A stretch of 64,000 nt of DNA from Actinacidiphila alni. Lineage in GTDB: Bacteria; Actinomycetota; Actinomycetes; Streptomycetales; Streptomycetaceae. Each line of letters starts with the position of its first letter. Position 1 is the stretch's first letter. The notes beneath the pieces were generated by a model. It worked only from the letters and a program-made list of their open reading frames with translations. It did not search any database and was not told the DNA's origin. Of the stretch, positions 33,593-42,425 are shown one piece after another. The stretch spans positions 164,485 to 228,484 of the forward strand of contig NZ_FONG01000013.1 of assembly GCF_900112845.1 (NCBI RefSeq), given 5' to 3'. Both the position numbers and the translations under genes were made by a program.

Positions 33593-35227
33593 TCAGCGAG
33601 AGAGAGCCGCCAGCCGCTCCCGTACCCCGGCCATGTCCCAGCCCCGCGAGCGATGGGCGATGAAACGGTCCGGCCTGATCAGGCACAGGCCGGGCCCCGA
33701 GGCGCCGAAGGCCCGGTGGCAGGCACCGTGCCGGTCACCGAGCAGCGAGCGGCTCAGGTCGCCCCGGTCGCGCGTTCGGCTCACCGCCAGGACGACGCCG
33801 AAGTCCCCGACGGCCTCCTGGGCGGCGTGCGTCACGTCGGTGATCGTCTCCTGGTCGTCCTCGTAGCCGAGCAGGACCAGCAGCGCGTGGTCGCTGCCGC
33901 GCAGGCAGTGCCGCAAGGTGGTGAAACCCGTGCCGTCGTGCACAAAGGCGTCGGGGGAGAGATCGCCGGCTCCCGGCCGGCCCGCTCCGGACCCGTGATC
34001 GTGATCGTCGTGGTCCACCTGCGGGCTGTGCTCGTAGTCGACGAAGAGTTCGGTGACGCCGAGGGCCAGCCGGTGCCGTACGGGGTCGGCCCGGCTGATC
34101 AGGCGCAGCGCCTGGTGCCGCAGCGTACGGGCGGCCGGGGCGTGCAGCGTCGCCACCTTCGTGGCCCGGGCGGTGGCGTGCAGCACCCGGTCCGCCACCG
34201 GACGGCGCTCCTGCTCGTAGGAGTCCAGCAGCCGCGCGCCGGCCTGCCCATGGGTGACCAGCGCCAGCTTCCAGGCCAGATTGTGCGCGTCCTGGAGGCC
34301 GACGTTCATGCCCTGGCCGCCCACCGGGCTGTGGGTGTGCGCGGCGTCGCCCGCCAGCAGGATCCGTCCCTGCCGGTAGTGACCGGCCAGTGACTCGCGG
34401 ACCTCGAAACGGCTCAGCCAGTCCACCCGGGACACCGCGTGCTCCGGGTGGGGGAGCGGGGTCCGCTCGGCGAGCAGCCGGGCCAGCATGTCCTCGTCGG
34501 GCTCGGGCGCGTCGCCGCCGGCGGGGATGTCGGCGATGACGCGCCAGCATCCGGTCTCCGGGAGCGGAAGCAGGACGAGGATGCCGTGGCCGCTCAGCCA
34601 GGGGTGCAGCCGGTCCTGGGGGAGATCCCAGTCCGCCGCGACGTCGGCGAGCAGGAAGGCACGGTGCAGGTCACGGTGGTCGGCGGTCACACCGGCCGCC
34701 CTCCGCACGTCGCTGTGCGCCCCGTCGCAGGCGATCAGCCAGTCGGCGCGCACCTGTTGCCCGGAGCCGTCCGGCATTCGCAGCTCCGCCGTGACACCGT
34801 TCGCGTCCTGACGGCAGGCCACCAGTTCTGTGCCGCGCTCGACGACCGCGCCCCGCTTCACGGCGGCGGATTCCAGTAAGTCCACTACTTCCGGCTGCGG
34901 GAGGGACAGCGCGAAGGGGAACGGCGAGTCGATGCCGTCCAGTTCGAGCGGGACGACGTCGTCGCGCCCGGGGTGCACGTCGATGCGGTGCAGGATCCGG
35001 CCGCGGCGCACCGCCTCCTCGGCGAGGCCGAGGTCGTCCAGCACTTCCAGGGTCCGTGCGCCCACCACCAACGCCCGGCTCTGTGTGCTGCGTTCGGTGG
35101 ACCGCTCGATCAACCGAACCGTCACACCGCGCCTGACCAGCTCCTCGGCCGCCAGCAGCCCGGTGGGCCCGGCGCCGACCACCAGCACCTCGCAACTCGC
35201 GGCGTCGTCCGTGGTGTTCGCTTCCAT
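33593..35227 (-). CDS. FAD-dependent aromatic monooxygenase (PHBH-like)
   Basis: 544 aa; ATG 35227 follows GGAGGAACG. The FAD motif VLVVGAGPTGLLAAEELVRR, the middle DG motif ACDGAHSDVRRAAG and the GD motif LLAGDAAHTHSPVGGQGMN are all intact. The C-terminal 130 residues form a thioredoxin-like domain as in MhpA/PgaE-type hydroxylases. An acidic/His insert (DHDDHDHGSG) precedes that domain. It should hydroxylate an aromatic substrate with NAD(P)H and oxygen. A TetR gene sits 52 bp upstream on the same strand, suggesting inducible degradation or resistance. Whether it serves the nearby biosynthetic cluster is unknown. Confidence 0.9.
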   Translation of the reverse strand: MEANTTDDAASCEVLVVGAGPTGLLAAEELVRRGVTVRLIERSTERSTQSRALVVGARTLEVLDDLGLAEEAVRRGRILHRIDVHPGRDDVVPLELDGIDSPFPFALSLPQPEVVDLLESAAVKRGAVVERGTELVACRQDANGVTAELRMPDGSGQQVRADWLIACDGAHSDVRRAAGVTADHRDLHRAFLLADVAADWDLPQDRLHPWLSGHGILVLLPLPETGCWRVIADIPAGGDAPEPDEDMLARLLAERTPLPHPEHAVSRVDWLSRFEVRESLAGHYRQGRILLAGDAAHTHSPVGGQGMNVGLQDAHNLAWKLALVTHGQAGARLLDSYEQERRPVADRVLHATARATKVATLHAPAARTLRHQALRLISRADPVRHRLALGVTELFVDYEHSPQVDHDDHDHGSGAGRPGAGDLSPDAFVHDGTGFTTLRHCLRGSDHALLVLLGYEDDQETITDVTHAAQEAVGDFGVVLAVSRTRDRGDLSRSLLGDRHGACHRAFGASGPGLCLIRPDRFIAHRSRGWDMAGVRERLAALSR

Positions 35228-35279
35228 CGTTCCTCCGTGGGACCTCGCGCGTGTCCTGCCGACACGGCCTGGGCCTCGC

Positions 35280-35960
35280 CTACCCCGTCGCTCCGCCGGG
35301 CTGCGGGGTGATTCGGCCGGGGAACGAATCGGGGAGCGGCCCGGGGAACGAACCGCGGATCGGGCCGTCGCCGGTGAGCGCCTTCTGGATCACCGGGGCG
35401 TACGCGGCGACCAGCGCGCGGGTGCTCGCCGACGCCAGCGGCTCGATCCTGATGATGTACCTGGCCATCACCAGACCGATCAGCTGCGATCCCAACAGGG
35501 CCGCGCGCAGGGCGCGTTGGGGCTCGGCCAGGGCCTGGGCGAGGGGGCCGAGGATCTCCCGGCCGAGGAATTCGCGCAGGATCTTGGCCGCGGTCTCGTG
35601 CGAGACGGCGGAGCGCAGCACCGCCAGCAGCGCGTCGTGCCGTTCGGCGGACTCCCACAGGCCGAGGACCGCGGTCAGCAGCCGCTCGCCCAGGGTGGCC
35701 GGGTCGCCGGCGAGCACCACCGGCATCAGTTCCATCGGCCGGATCGCCTCGTGCACGGCGGCGGCGAACACGCCCTCCTTGGAGCGGAAGAAGTGGTGGA
35801 CGAGGGCGGCGTCGACCTGCGCCTCGCGGGCGATGCCGCGCACCGTCGTCCGCTCGTAGCCCAGCTCGGCGAACTTCAGCCGGGCGGCCCGCAGGATCGC
35901 GTCCCTGCTGCCGCTGCGGCCCGGTCTGCGCCCGGACCGTCTGACCCCCGCGTCTGCCAT
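35280..35960 (-). CDS. TetR-family repressor
   Basis: 226 aa from ATG 35960. The N-terminal HTH reads ILRAARLKFAELGYERTTVR then GIAREAQVDAALVHHFFRSK. The C-terminal domain fits the TetR_C_17 group (LLTAVLGLWESAERHDALLA). The tail beyond residue 205 is Pro/Gly/Phe-rich. The gene precedes the monooxygenase in the same direction and has an inverted repeat just upstream, so autoregulation and control of the monooxygenase are likely. Confidence 0.9.
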   Translation of the reverse strand: MADAGVRRSGRRPGRSGSRDAILRAARLKFAELGYERTTVRGIAREAQVDAALVHHFFRSKEGVFAAAVHEAIRPMELMPVVLAGDPATLGERLLTAVLGLWESAERHDALLAVLRSAVSHETAAKILREFLGREILGPLAQALAEPQRALRAALLGSQLIGLVMARYIIRIEPLASASTRALVAAYAPVIQKALTGDGPIRGSFPGPLPDSFPGRITPQPGGATG

Positions 35961-35980
35961 GGCCCCTGCCCCGTCGGCTT

Positions 35981-36000
35981 AATTCATCGGACGATGATTT
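35981..36000. promoter_or_regulatory. Candidate TetR operator
   Basis: AATTCATCG (35981-35989) and CGATGATTT (35992-36000) are 9-bp arms with one mismatch around a GA spacer, 21 bp upstream of the TetR start. Likely autoregulatory site. Confidence 0.55.
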
Positions 36001-36207
36001 TCGAGCGTAACCCCGGCCGGGGCAAACGCCAACCACCGGGCGGGCCGGGGTCGTCGGACGGCTCCGGACGGCCCTGGGGGTCTCCCGGCGGCCTGCGGCG
36101 CGGGAGAATTACCCGGGAGTGTCGGTTGAAACCCCTTTGGGGGGCATAAAGGTTACCTGTGGGTGCGGCCGGGTTTATCGTGACGCCGTTGACCTGTGAC
36201 GGCGGGC

Positions 36208-36220
36208 TGGGCATTGCCCA
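36208..36220. promoter_or_regulatory. Perfect 13-bp palindrome upstream of the cluster regulator
   Basis: TGGGCA-T-TGCCCA lies 51 bp before the proposed -35 box of the LuxR-type gene. It is a possible activator or repressor site. The rest of 36001-36207 shows no gene. Confidence 0.4.
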
Positions 36221-36270
36221 ATAGGGTCATAGATTTAACTCTCAATCATTGCGATTCCAAACGTTGCAGC

Positions 36271-36300
36271 TTGATGTTGATCACTTCTGCGTGCTACAGT
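36271..36300 (+). promoter_or_regulatory. Promoter of the LuxR-type cluster regulator
   Basis: TTGATG (36271-36276) and TACAGT (36295-36300) with an 18-bp spacer sit in a strongly AT-rich stretch (36220-36340). The inferred start point is about 30 nt before the ATG. Confidence 0.5.
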
Positions 36301-36337
36301 CGAAATAACGTGCTGTTTGCTGAAGGTCGGGGGCTCG

Positions 36338-37060
36338 ATGCTTCAGGATGGGATCACGAGAGTTCTTCTCGTCGACTCAAGAGCGGTTTCCCGTGTAGGG
36401 CTCAGTGTTCTACTGGGCCGGGAAACCGACATTCAAGTGGTGGGCGAGGTCGCCGATGTCCGGCAGGCTCTCCCGTGCGTGACAAGGTTGTCTCCTCATG
36501 TGGTGATCATTGACGCACAGGACGAAACGCCGAGTTTTCAATGCTCCGTCGAACAGCTCATCACGGGCGGACCCGACGGGCGTCCCAGGGTATTAGCGCT
36601 GGTCCAGAGCCTGGAGCGGTGTGCGCCGCTGTGGCAGGCGGCCGGCGCAAAAGGAGTTCTCGACAGTCAGGCCAGCCCGGAGCGGATCATCGCCGCCGTC
36701 CGGATGATCGCCGCCGGATACCGATTGGTGATTCCCACCGCCGGTGCCGCCGCACCCGCCGCCACGACCCCGGCTGTCCCGGCGCAAGCGCCGCGGCCGG
36801 AAATACCGGACGTTGATCTGGTGGCCAGCGGGATAACACGCCGCGAGCGCGACGTGCTCCAGCTCATCATCCGCGGTTACTCGAACGCGGAAATATCGGA
36901 AGCGCTTTTTCTGAGCGAGAGCACCGTCAAATCACATGTCCAGCGCATGCTGGACAAATTAGCGCTTCGTAATCGCGTGCATGCCGTTATATATGCTTAC
37001 GAAAAGGGAATAGTCCGCGCCGGAGGAAACACGGAGTCATTCGCCGGAACCACTGCCTGA
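36338..37060 (+). CDS. Atypical NarL/LuxR-type response regulator, likely pathway-specific
   Basis: 240 aa from ATG 36338. The receiver-like domain (about 5-120) keeps Asp59 (VVIIDAQDE) but has Ser14 where the second acidic residue is expected (VLLVDSRAV). It also has Ser at the conserved Lys position (GVLDSQASPE). This suggests phosphorylation-independent control. The C-terminal LuxR HTH is intact: ITRRERDVLQLIIRGYSNAE, ISEALFLSESTVKSHVQRML. Two in-frame TTA codons (36593-36595 and 36959-36961) imply dependence on the bldA leucyl-tRNA. It is the only regulator of the biosynthetic cluster in view. Its 3' end overlaps the convergent adenylation gene by 24 bp. Confidence 0.88.
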   Translation: MLQDGITRVLLVDSRAVSRVGLSVLLGRETDIQVVGEVADVRQALPCVTRLSPHVVIIDAQDETPSFQCSVEQLITGGPDGRPRVLALVQSLERCAPLWQAAGAKGVLDSQASPERIIAAVRMIAAGYRLVIPTAGAAAPAATTPAVPAQAPRPEIPDVDLVASGITRRERDVLQLIIRGYSNAEISEALFLSESTVKSHVQRMLDKLALRNRVHAVIYAYEKGIVRAGGNTESFAGTTA

Positions 37061-38518
37061 CACCATTTTCAGCACCTGGGGGCGGTCCTTCTTGCCGTTC
37101 CCGGTGCGCGGGATCTCGTCGAAGAGACTGACGCTGTCGACGAGCATGTAGGTGGGGAGCCGCTCGGCGCTCCACCGCTTCAGCGCGAGCAGGCCGGGAG
37201 TGCTGCCCGCGGCCGGGACCACCGCTGCGTGCAGCCGCGCCGTGAGACCGGTCCCGAGCACGACCACGGCCACATCCCTGACCTGCGGATGCAGGCTCAG
37301 GACGCTCTCGATCTCGCCCAGCTCCACCCGATTGCCGCGGATCTTCACCATGTGGTCGCGGCGGCCCAGATACTCCAGCATGCCCGCGTCGTCGTAGCGC
37401 ACCAGGTCACCGGTCGCGTACGGGCCGCTCTGCGGCGGCTGTCCCCAGTAGCCGAGCATCACCGTGGGCCCGGCGACCAGCAGCTCGCGTCCCGCCTGAC
37501 CGGCGACCTGCGGGCCCAGCTCCAGGGTGTCGCCCGAGCACACCGCGCCGATCGGCAGCGCGCCCTCCCGCTCCAGGTCCGCGGCCCCGACCTCGTACGA
37601 CGTGCAGACATTGGTCTCGGTGGGGCCGTACCAGTTGAGCAGCCGGACGTCCGGCCAGGAGGCGCGCAGCCGGTGCACATGGGCGATGGGGAAAGCCTCG
37701 CCCGCGAAGACGCAGGCCCGCAGCGCGCGCGGCGGCGCCCCGTCGAGCAGCCCGCCCCTGGTGATCATCAAGGTGAGTGCGGACGGCACCGAGTACCAGA
37801 CGGTGATCGCGTGCTCGTCCATGAAACGGACGAGCTGGGCCGGCGCGTAGGCCAGCGCCTCCGGCACCAGATGGACACTCGCGCCGGCCAGGAATGCCGC
37901 GTGGAGATCGAAGACCGAGAGGTCGAAATTGAACGGCGCGTGATTCGAAAGGCGGTCCGACGGCACCAGTCGCAGTTCCGCCGCGGCCCAGCGGACGAAT
38001 GCCAGCGCGTTGAGATGGCTCAGGCACACCCCCTTGGGCTCACCGGTCGAACCCGAGGTGAACAGGATGTACGCCGGGTCGTGCTCGGAGCCTTCCACGG
38101 GCGCGGGCACCGGCCGCCCGTCACCGGCCGCGAGCAGACCGTCGAACGTCACGCAGGGCGCCGCGTCCCAGCCCGCGTCGGCCGCCGCCTCGGCGCCGTC
38201 CTCGTCCGTCACCACCATCGCGGGGGTGCAGGCCGCGACGATCCGGGCCAGCCGGGACGGCGGATTGGACGACGCCACCGGCACATAGACCGCGCCCGCG
38301 CGCAGGCACGCCTGCATCAACGCGACCACATGGAGGCTCTTGGCACTCCACAGCACCACCCGGTCACCCGGCCCCACCCCGCGCGCGTCCAGCGCGGCGG
38401 CGTAGCGCCCGGCGAGGGCGTCCAGCTCACCGTAGGTCAGCCGCCCGTCGGGGGCGTCGACCGCGAGTGAGGCCGGTGCGCGGTCCGCGGCGGCGGTGAC
38501 GAATTCGTGCAGCCTCAC
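37037..38518 (-). CDS. L-prolyl-AMP ligase, stand-alone adenylation domain (PltF/RedM-like)
   Basis: 493 aa from GTG 38518, overlapping the dehydrogenase stop as GTGA; a longer open frame upstream was rejected because it covers that gene. Adenylation motifs: YILFTSGSTGEPKGVCLSH (A3), NWYGPTETNVCTSYEV (A5), YATGDLVRYDDAGMLEYLGR (A7), KIRGNRVELGEIE (A8) and IPRTGNGKKDRP with the A10 Lys. There is no fused carrier domain. With an acyl-CoA-dehydrogenase-like partner and a free carrier protein this is the classic pyrrole starter set: it activates L-proline and loads it onto the carrier encoded at 40727. Confidence 0.88.
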   Translation of the reverse strand: MRLHEFVTAAADRAPASLAVDAPDGRLTYGELDALAGRYAAALDARGVGPGDRVVLWSAKSLHVVALMQACLRAGAVYVPVASSNPPSRLARIVAACTPAMVVTDEDGAEAAADAGWDAAPCVTFDGLLAAGDGRPVPAPVEGSEHDPAYILFTSGSTGEPKGVCLSHLNALAFVRWAAAELRLVPSDRLSNHAPFNFDLSVFDLHAAFLAGASVHLVPEALAYAPAQLVRFMDEHAITVWYSVPSALTLMITRGGLLDGAPPRALRACVFAGEAFPIAHVHRLRASWPDVRLLNWYGPTETNVCTSYEVGAADLEREGALPIGAVCSGDTLELGPQVAGQAGRELLVAGPTVMLGYWGQPPQSGPYATGDLVRYDDAGMLEYLGRRDHMVKIRGNRVELGEIESVLSLHPQVRDVAVVVLGTGLTARLHAAVVPAAGSTPGLLALKRWSAERLPTYMLVDSVSLFDEIPRTGNGKKDRPQVLKMVSGSGSGE

Positions 38519-39648
38519 AGCCCCAACTCCTTTGCGGCGAGTTCCTTCTGGATCTCCGACGTGCCGGAGAACAGCACACTCGGCACCGCGTCGCGCAGCG
38601 CCGCCTCGATTCCGGACTCCGACCGGTAGCCGCGGCCGCCGAGAATCCGTACGGCGTCCAGCGCGCTCTCCACCGCGCCCTCGGACACCGCGAGTTTGGA
38701 CAGTGCGACCGGCAGCGTCGCCCGCCCGCCCCGGTCCATCTCCCAACAGGCCCGGTACAGCAGCAGCCGGGCGCTCTCCAGCCGCAGCTTCATGTCCACC
38801 ACGCGGTGCGAGACGGCCTGGAATTCGGCGAGGCGGCGGCCGAACTGCCGCCGCTCCCGGGCGAATCCGACGCATTCCTCGACCAGCCGGTCCATCAGAC
38901 CGAGATAGCCCGCGAACAGGCAGGCCCGCTCCCAGCCCATCGACGTCTGGAAGATCGTCGCGCCCATGCCCTCCGCGCCCAGCACCTGGTCCGCGGGGAC
39001 GAAGCAGTCCCGGAAGGTCACCGTGCCGGCCAGGCACGAGGACAGGCCCATCTTCTCGAACGGCTCACTGCGCAGCACCCCGCGGGCGTCGGCCGGCACC
39101 ACGAACGCGGTCTGCCCGAGGTGCCCGGAGTCCGGGTCGCTGGTGGCATAGGTGACCAGGACGTCGGCGGCCGGGCCATTGCTGACGAAGCTCTTCTCGC
39201 CGTTGAGCACGAAGCCGCCCGGCGCCTCGGTGGCGGTCACCCGCAGCCGCGAGACGTCGGAACCCGACTCGGGCTCGGTCATCGCGTTGCCCGCGATCAT
39301 CCGGCCCGACGCCAGCTCCGGCAGGAAGCGCTTCTTCAGTTCCGCGCTGCCGAATTCGGCGATCGGCACGGCGCAGGCGAACAGATGGGCACTGGCGGCG
39401 AAGACCAGGCCGGTGTCGTGGCACGTACGGCCGACGGCCTCGATGACACGTGCGGTGTCCAGCGCGCCGAGGCCGCCACCGCCGTGCTCGGCGGGCAGAC
39501 AGGCGCCCAGGGCGCCGATCCGGCCGAGCGCCAGCCAGTCGTCGCGGCCCGCGGCCCTTCGGGGGCGGTCCGCGGGGAAGGCGTCGGCGGTCCGGCGCAC
39601 GGTCTCCTCGTACCGCGCGGTCTGCTCGGTACTCCAACTGAAGTCCAC
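38515..39648 (-). CDS. Prolyl-carrier-protein dehydrogenase (acyl-CoA dehydrogenase family, PltE/RedW-like)
   Basis: 377 aa from GTG 39648; AGGAG lies 7 nt upstream. Acyl-CoA dehydrogenase signatures are present: NAMTEPESGSDVSRL, NGEKSFVSNGPAADVLVTYA, RERRQFGRRLAEFQAVSHR and DAVRILGGRGYRSESGIE, ending GTSEIQKELAAKEL. In this gene context it should oxidise L-prolyl-S-carrier in two two-electron steps to pyrrolyl-2-carboxyl-S-carrier using FAD. It is translationally coupled to the adenylation gene. Straight fatty acyl-CoA oxidation is the alternative but does not fit the neighbours. Confidence 0.88.
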   Translation of the reverse strand: MDFSWSTEQTARYEETVRRTADAFPADRPRRAAGRDDWLALGRIGALGACLPAEHGGGGLGALDTARVIEAVGRTCHDTGLVFAASAHLFACAVPIAEFGSAELKKRFLPELASGRMIAGNAMTEPESGSDVSRLRVTATEAPGGFVLNGEKSFVSNGPAADVLVTYATSDPDSGHLGQTAFVVPADARGVLRSEPFEKMGLSSCLAGTVTFRDCFVPADQVLGAEGMGATIFQTSMGWERACLFAGYLGLMDRLVEECVGFARERRQFGRRLAEFQAVSHRVVDMKLRLESARLLLYRACWEMDRGGRATLPVALSKLAVSEGAVESALDAVRILGGRGYRSESGIEAALRDAVPSVLFSGTSEIQKELAAKELGL

Positions 39649-39717
39649 GCTGGCTCCTGCGTCGGGGCGGAAAGGGAATGTGGTGCGGAAGGTTGGGCAA
39701 AGGCGGTGTTCCCGCGC

Positions 39718-40428
39718 TCACACCTTGGCGGTGAGCACATCGGCGATCGCGGCACTGAGTTCGGTGCTGCCCGTCACCATGTGGCCGCCGCGGAGGGTGC
39801 CGACCCGGCACGGCCCGGTGGTCTCCGCCGCCCAGGCCGCCAGGCCCGCCTCGTCCACGATCGGGTCCAGATCGCCGGCGAAGACATGCACCGGGCAGGA
39901 CAGCAGCGGCAGCCGGGCGGGACGGCGATAGGTCTCCGTCATCCGCAGATCGGCACGGAGCGGCGGCAGGAACAGGTCGAGCAGTTCCGGGCTGTCCTCG
40001 ATCGCGGGCAGGCTGCCGTCCAACGTCCGCAGGCCCCGCAGCAGTTCGGCGGCCGGCGCGTCGTACAGCGGCGGCAGGGTGTGCGGGGTCCTGGGCGAAT
40101 TGCGGCCCGACACGATCAACGCGACCGGCGGCCCGGTCAGTTCGGACAACCGGTGCGCCAGCTCGAAGGCGACGACCGCGCCGAAGCTGTGGCCGTACAG
40201 CGCGTACGGTCCCTCGATCCCGGGCGCCAGTTCGGCGGCGAGGGCACGGGCCAGCGCGCCGATGTCCTGGGCAGGCGGCTCGCGTCTGCGGCTGCCGTGT
40301 CCCGGCAGGTCCACCGGCCGCACCTCGGCGACGTCGGCGAGCCGGGACCGCCACGCGTGGTACATCACGGCGCTGCCGCCGGCGTGCGGCAGGCACAGCA
40401 ACTGGATCCGTCGGGCGGGAGACAGCAC
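39718..40428 (-). CDS. Type II thioesterase (PltG-like)
   Basis: 236 aa from GTG 40428; AGGAGG is 9-10 nt upstream. The alpha/beta-hydrolase fold has LLCLPHAGGSAVMYHAW, VDLPGHGSRR, the nucleophile in YGHSFGAVVAFELA, the Asp in FAGDLDPIVDE and the His in LRGGHMVTGS. Neither PKS protein in the cluster carries a thioesterase domain, so this free enzyme may release the final product as well as clear mis-primed carriers. It is the first gene of the minus-strand operon with the dehydrogenase and adenylation genes. Confidence 0.9.
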   Translation of the reverse strand: MLSPARRIQLLCLPHAGGSAVMYHAWRSRLADVAEVRPVDLPGHGSRRREPPAQDIGALARALAAELAPGIEGPYALYGHSFGAVVAFELAHRLSELTGPPVALIVSGRNSPRTPHTLPPLYDAPAAELLRGLRTLDGSLPAIEDSPELLDLFLPPLRADLRMTETYRRPARLPLLSCPVHVFAGDLDPIVDEAGLAAWAAETTGPCRVGTLRGGHMVTGSTELSAAIADVLTAKV

Positions 40429-40512
40429 GGCCGCGAACCTCCTGTGATCGGGCGCGCCTGATGGTCCCTCGATCCTCGCCGCTCCGGCCGCACGCGGCGA
40501 CGCCCGTGAGTA

Positions 40513-40527
40513 CTCATCCTTAATGAG
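40513..40527. promoter_or_regulatory. Inverted repeat in the divergent thioesterase/carrier promoter region
   Basis: CTCAT (40513-40517) and ATGAG (40523-40527) flank CCTTA in the 298-bp region between the two divergent operons. It is a candidate binding site for the cluster LuxR-type regulator. GTGAGTAC and GTAAGTAC nearby form a loose direct repeat. No gene is seen in 40429-40726. Confidence 0.4.
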
Positions 40528-40726
40528 GAGCGTGACACCAAGCGGAAGCCGCGCGTCCCCCGTAAGTACGCACTTCGGGGCAGGTGTCCGGCGGCGTAAT
40601 TCATCAGCTCTGGTGAGGCCCGGCCGGGGCGCCCGTGGCTACTTTTGGGGCCTGGCCGAGCCGACCGCGACTTCACGGAGTCGGGGGTTCCGCCGGGTCA
40701 CACCCGTACTTCGGAGGTCGCCTCGC

Positions 40727-41020
40727 ATGTCCGACAGTTCTGATCCGCAGCACGGCTACGACGAAGTCCTCGCGGAGCTGAAGGTGTTCGTGGAAACGCG
40801 ATTCCTGCCCGAGGAGAACGAGGGGATCGAAGCCGATTCCCCGCTGCTCCAGCTCGGAATCCTCACCTCGCTGAACACCACCGAGCTGATCGCCCATATC
40901 CACGACAGGTACGGGCTGTTCATGCCGCCGGAGTACATCGTCGGAAAGAACTTCAAGAGCCTGGACACGATCAGCAAGCTCGTGGTCCGGCTGCAGACCG
41001 ACCCCGCCGCGATGGCCTGA
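40727..41020 (+). CDS. Stand-alone peptidyl carrier protein for the pyrrole starter (PltL-like)
   Basis: 97 aa from ATG 40727; GGAGG lies 9 nt upstream; the open frame upstream to 40523 was rejected on this ground. A four-helix carrier fold is evident: YDEVLAELKVFVETRFLPEE, then SPLLQLGILTSLNTTELIAH with the presumed phosphopantetheine Ser in TSLN, and PPEYIVGKNFKSLDTISKLV. The usual LGxDS is altered to LGILTS, as known for carriers of this type. It should hold L-proline, then pyrrole and chloropyrrole thioesters, before transfer to the first PKS ketosynthase. Confidence 0.88.
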   Translation: MSDSSDPQHGYDEVLAELKVFVETRFLPEENEGIEADSPLLQLGILTSLNTTELIAHIHDRYGLFMPPEYIVGKNFKSLDTISKLVVRLQTDPAAMA

Positions 41021-41082
41021 CACCGCTACGACGGCACGCCCGCTGCGGCGGCACGTCCGATCCGACTCAACGAGGAGCAGTC

Positions 41083-42425
41083 TTGTCCGCAGTCGACTAT
41101 GACATCGGCATCATCGGCGGGGGGCCGGCGGGTTCCACCGCGGCCTCCTATCTCACCAGGGCCGGGCTCAGCGTCGCGCTCTTCGAGGGCGAGACCTTCC
41201 CCCGCGAGCACGTCGGCGAGTCGCTGGTGCCCGCCACCACGCCCGTGCTGCGCGAGATCGGCGCGCTCGACCTCGTCGAGCAGGCCGGCTTCCCGCGGAA
41301 GTTCGGTGCCGCCTGGACCGCCGCCACTCCGCCCGGCGTCCCCACCATGGGATTCAGCGGCCTCTCGCACGGCCTCGGCGCCGCCGAGATCGAGTTCGAC
41401 GAGCGCGACCAGCCCGGTGTCCACCAGGCGCACACGTACCACGTGGACCGCGGCAAGTTCGACCAGTTGCTGCTCCAGCACGCGGCGTCCAACGGCGCGA
41501 AGATCTTCGAGAACACCCGTATCGCCGGCGTGGACTTCGACGGCGAGCACCCGGTGATCCGCCCGGTCCGCGACAAGGACAACGGCACCACGGTGCGGAT
41601 GGTCGTGGACGCCAGCGGACGCGGCACGATGCTCGGCCGCCAGCTCAAGCTGAAGGTCCCCGACCCGGTCTTCAACCAGTACGCGGTGCACACCTGGTTC
41701 GACGGACTGGACCGTACGGCCCTCTCGCACGACAAGAAGAAGGCCGACTACATCTTCATCCACTTCCTGCCGCTGACCGACACCTGGGTGTGGCAGATCC
41801 CCATCACCGACACCATCACCAGCGTCGGTGTCGTCACGCAGAAGAAGCACTTCACCGCCTCCAAGGACGACCTGGAGGGCTTCTTCTGGGAGTGCGTCGG
41901 CAGCCGCCCCGAGCTGCGCAGCGCCCTGGAGAGCTCCGAGCGGGTCCGCCCCTTCAAGGCCGAGGGCGACTACAGCTACGGCATGAAGGAGATCACCGGC
42001 GACAACTGGGTGCTCATCGGTGACGCCGCCCGCTTCGTCGACCCGATCTTCTCCAGCGGCGTCAGCGTGGCCCTCAACAGCGCCCGCATCGCGACCAAGG
42101 ACATCATCGCGGCGGCCGAGGCCGGCGACTTCCGCAAGGCGCGCTTCAACGAGTACGAGCGGACCCTGCGCCGCGGTGTCAGCAACTGGTACGAGTTCAT
42201 CTCGATCTACTACCGGCTGAACATCCTGTTCACCGCCTTCGTGCAGGACCCCAGGTACCGGCTCGACGTGCTGAAGATGCTCCAGGGCGACGTCTACGAC
42301 GACGACGAACCGCGGGCGCTCGAAGCCATGCGCAAGATCGTCGCCACGGTCGAGAACGACCCCGACCACCTGTGGCACAAGCACCTGGGCAGCATGTCCG
42401 CGCCCTCCGCGGCGGCGCTGTTCTG

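Noticed and set aside
37037..39037. Longer adenylation protein starting inside the dehydrogenase gene
   Set aside because: The extension reads antisense-like low-complexity sequence through a conserved dehydrogenase; GTG 38518 with GTGA overlap is better.
42372..42425. Upstream start for PKS1 adding 18 residues
   Set aside because: It would lie inside the halogenase coding region; ATG 42426 overlaps the stop as TGATG and starts just before the KS domain.
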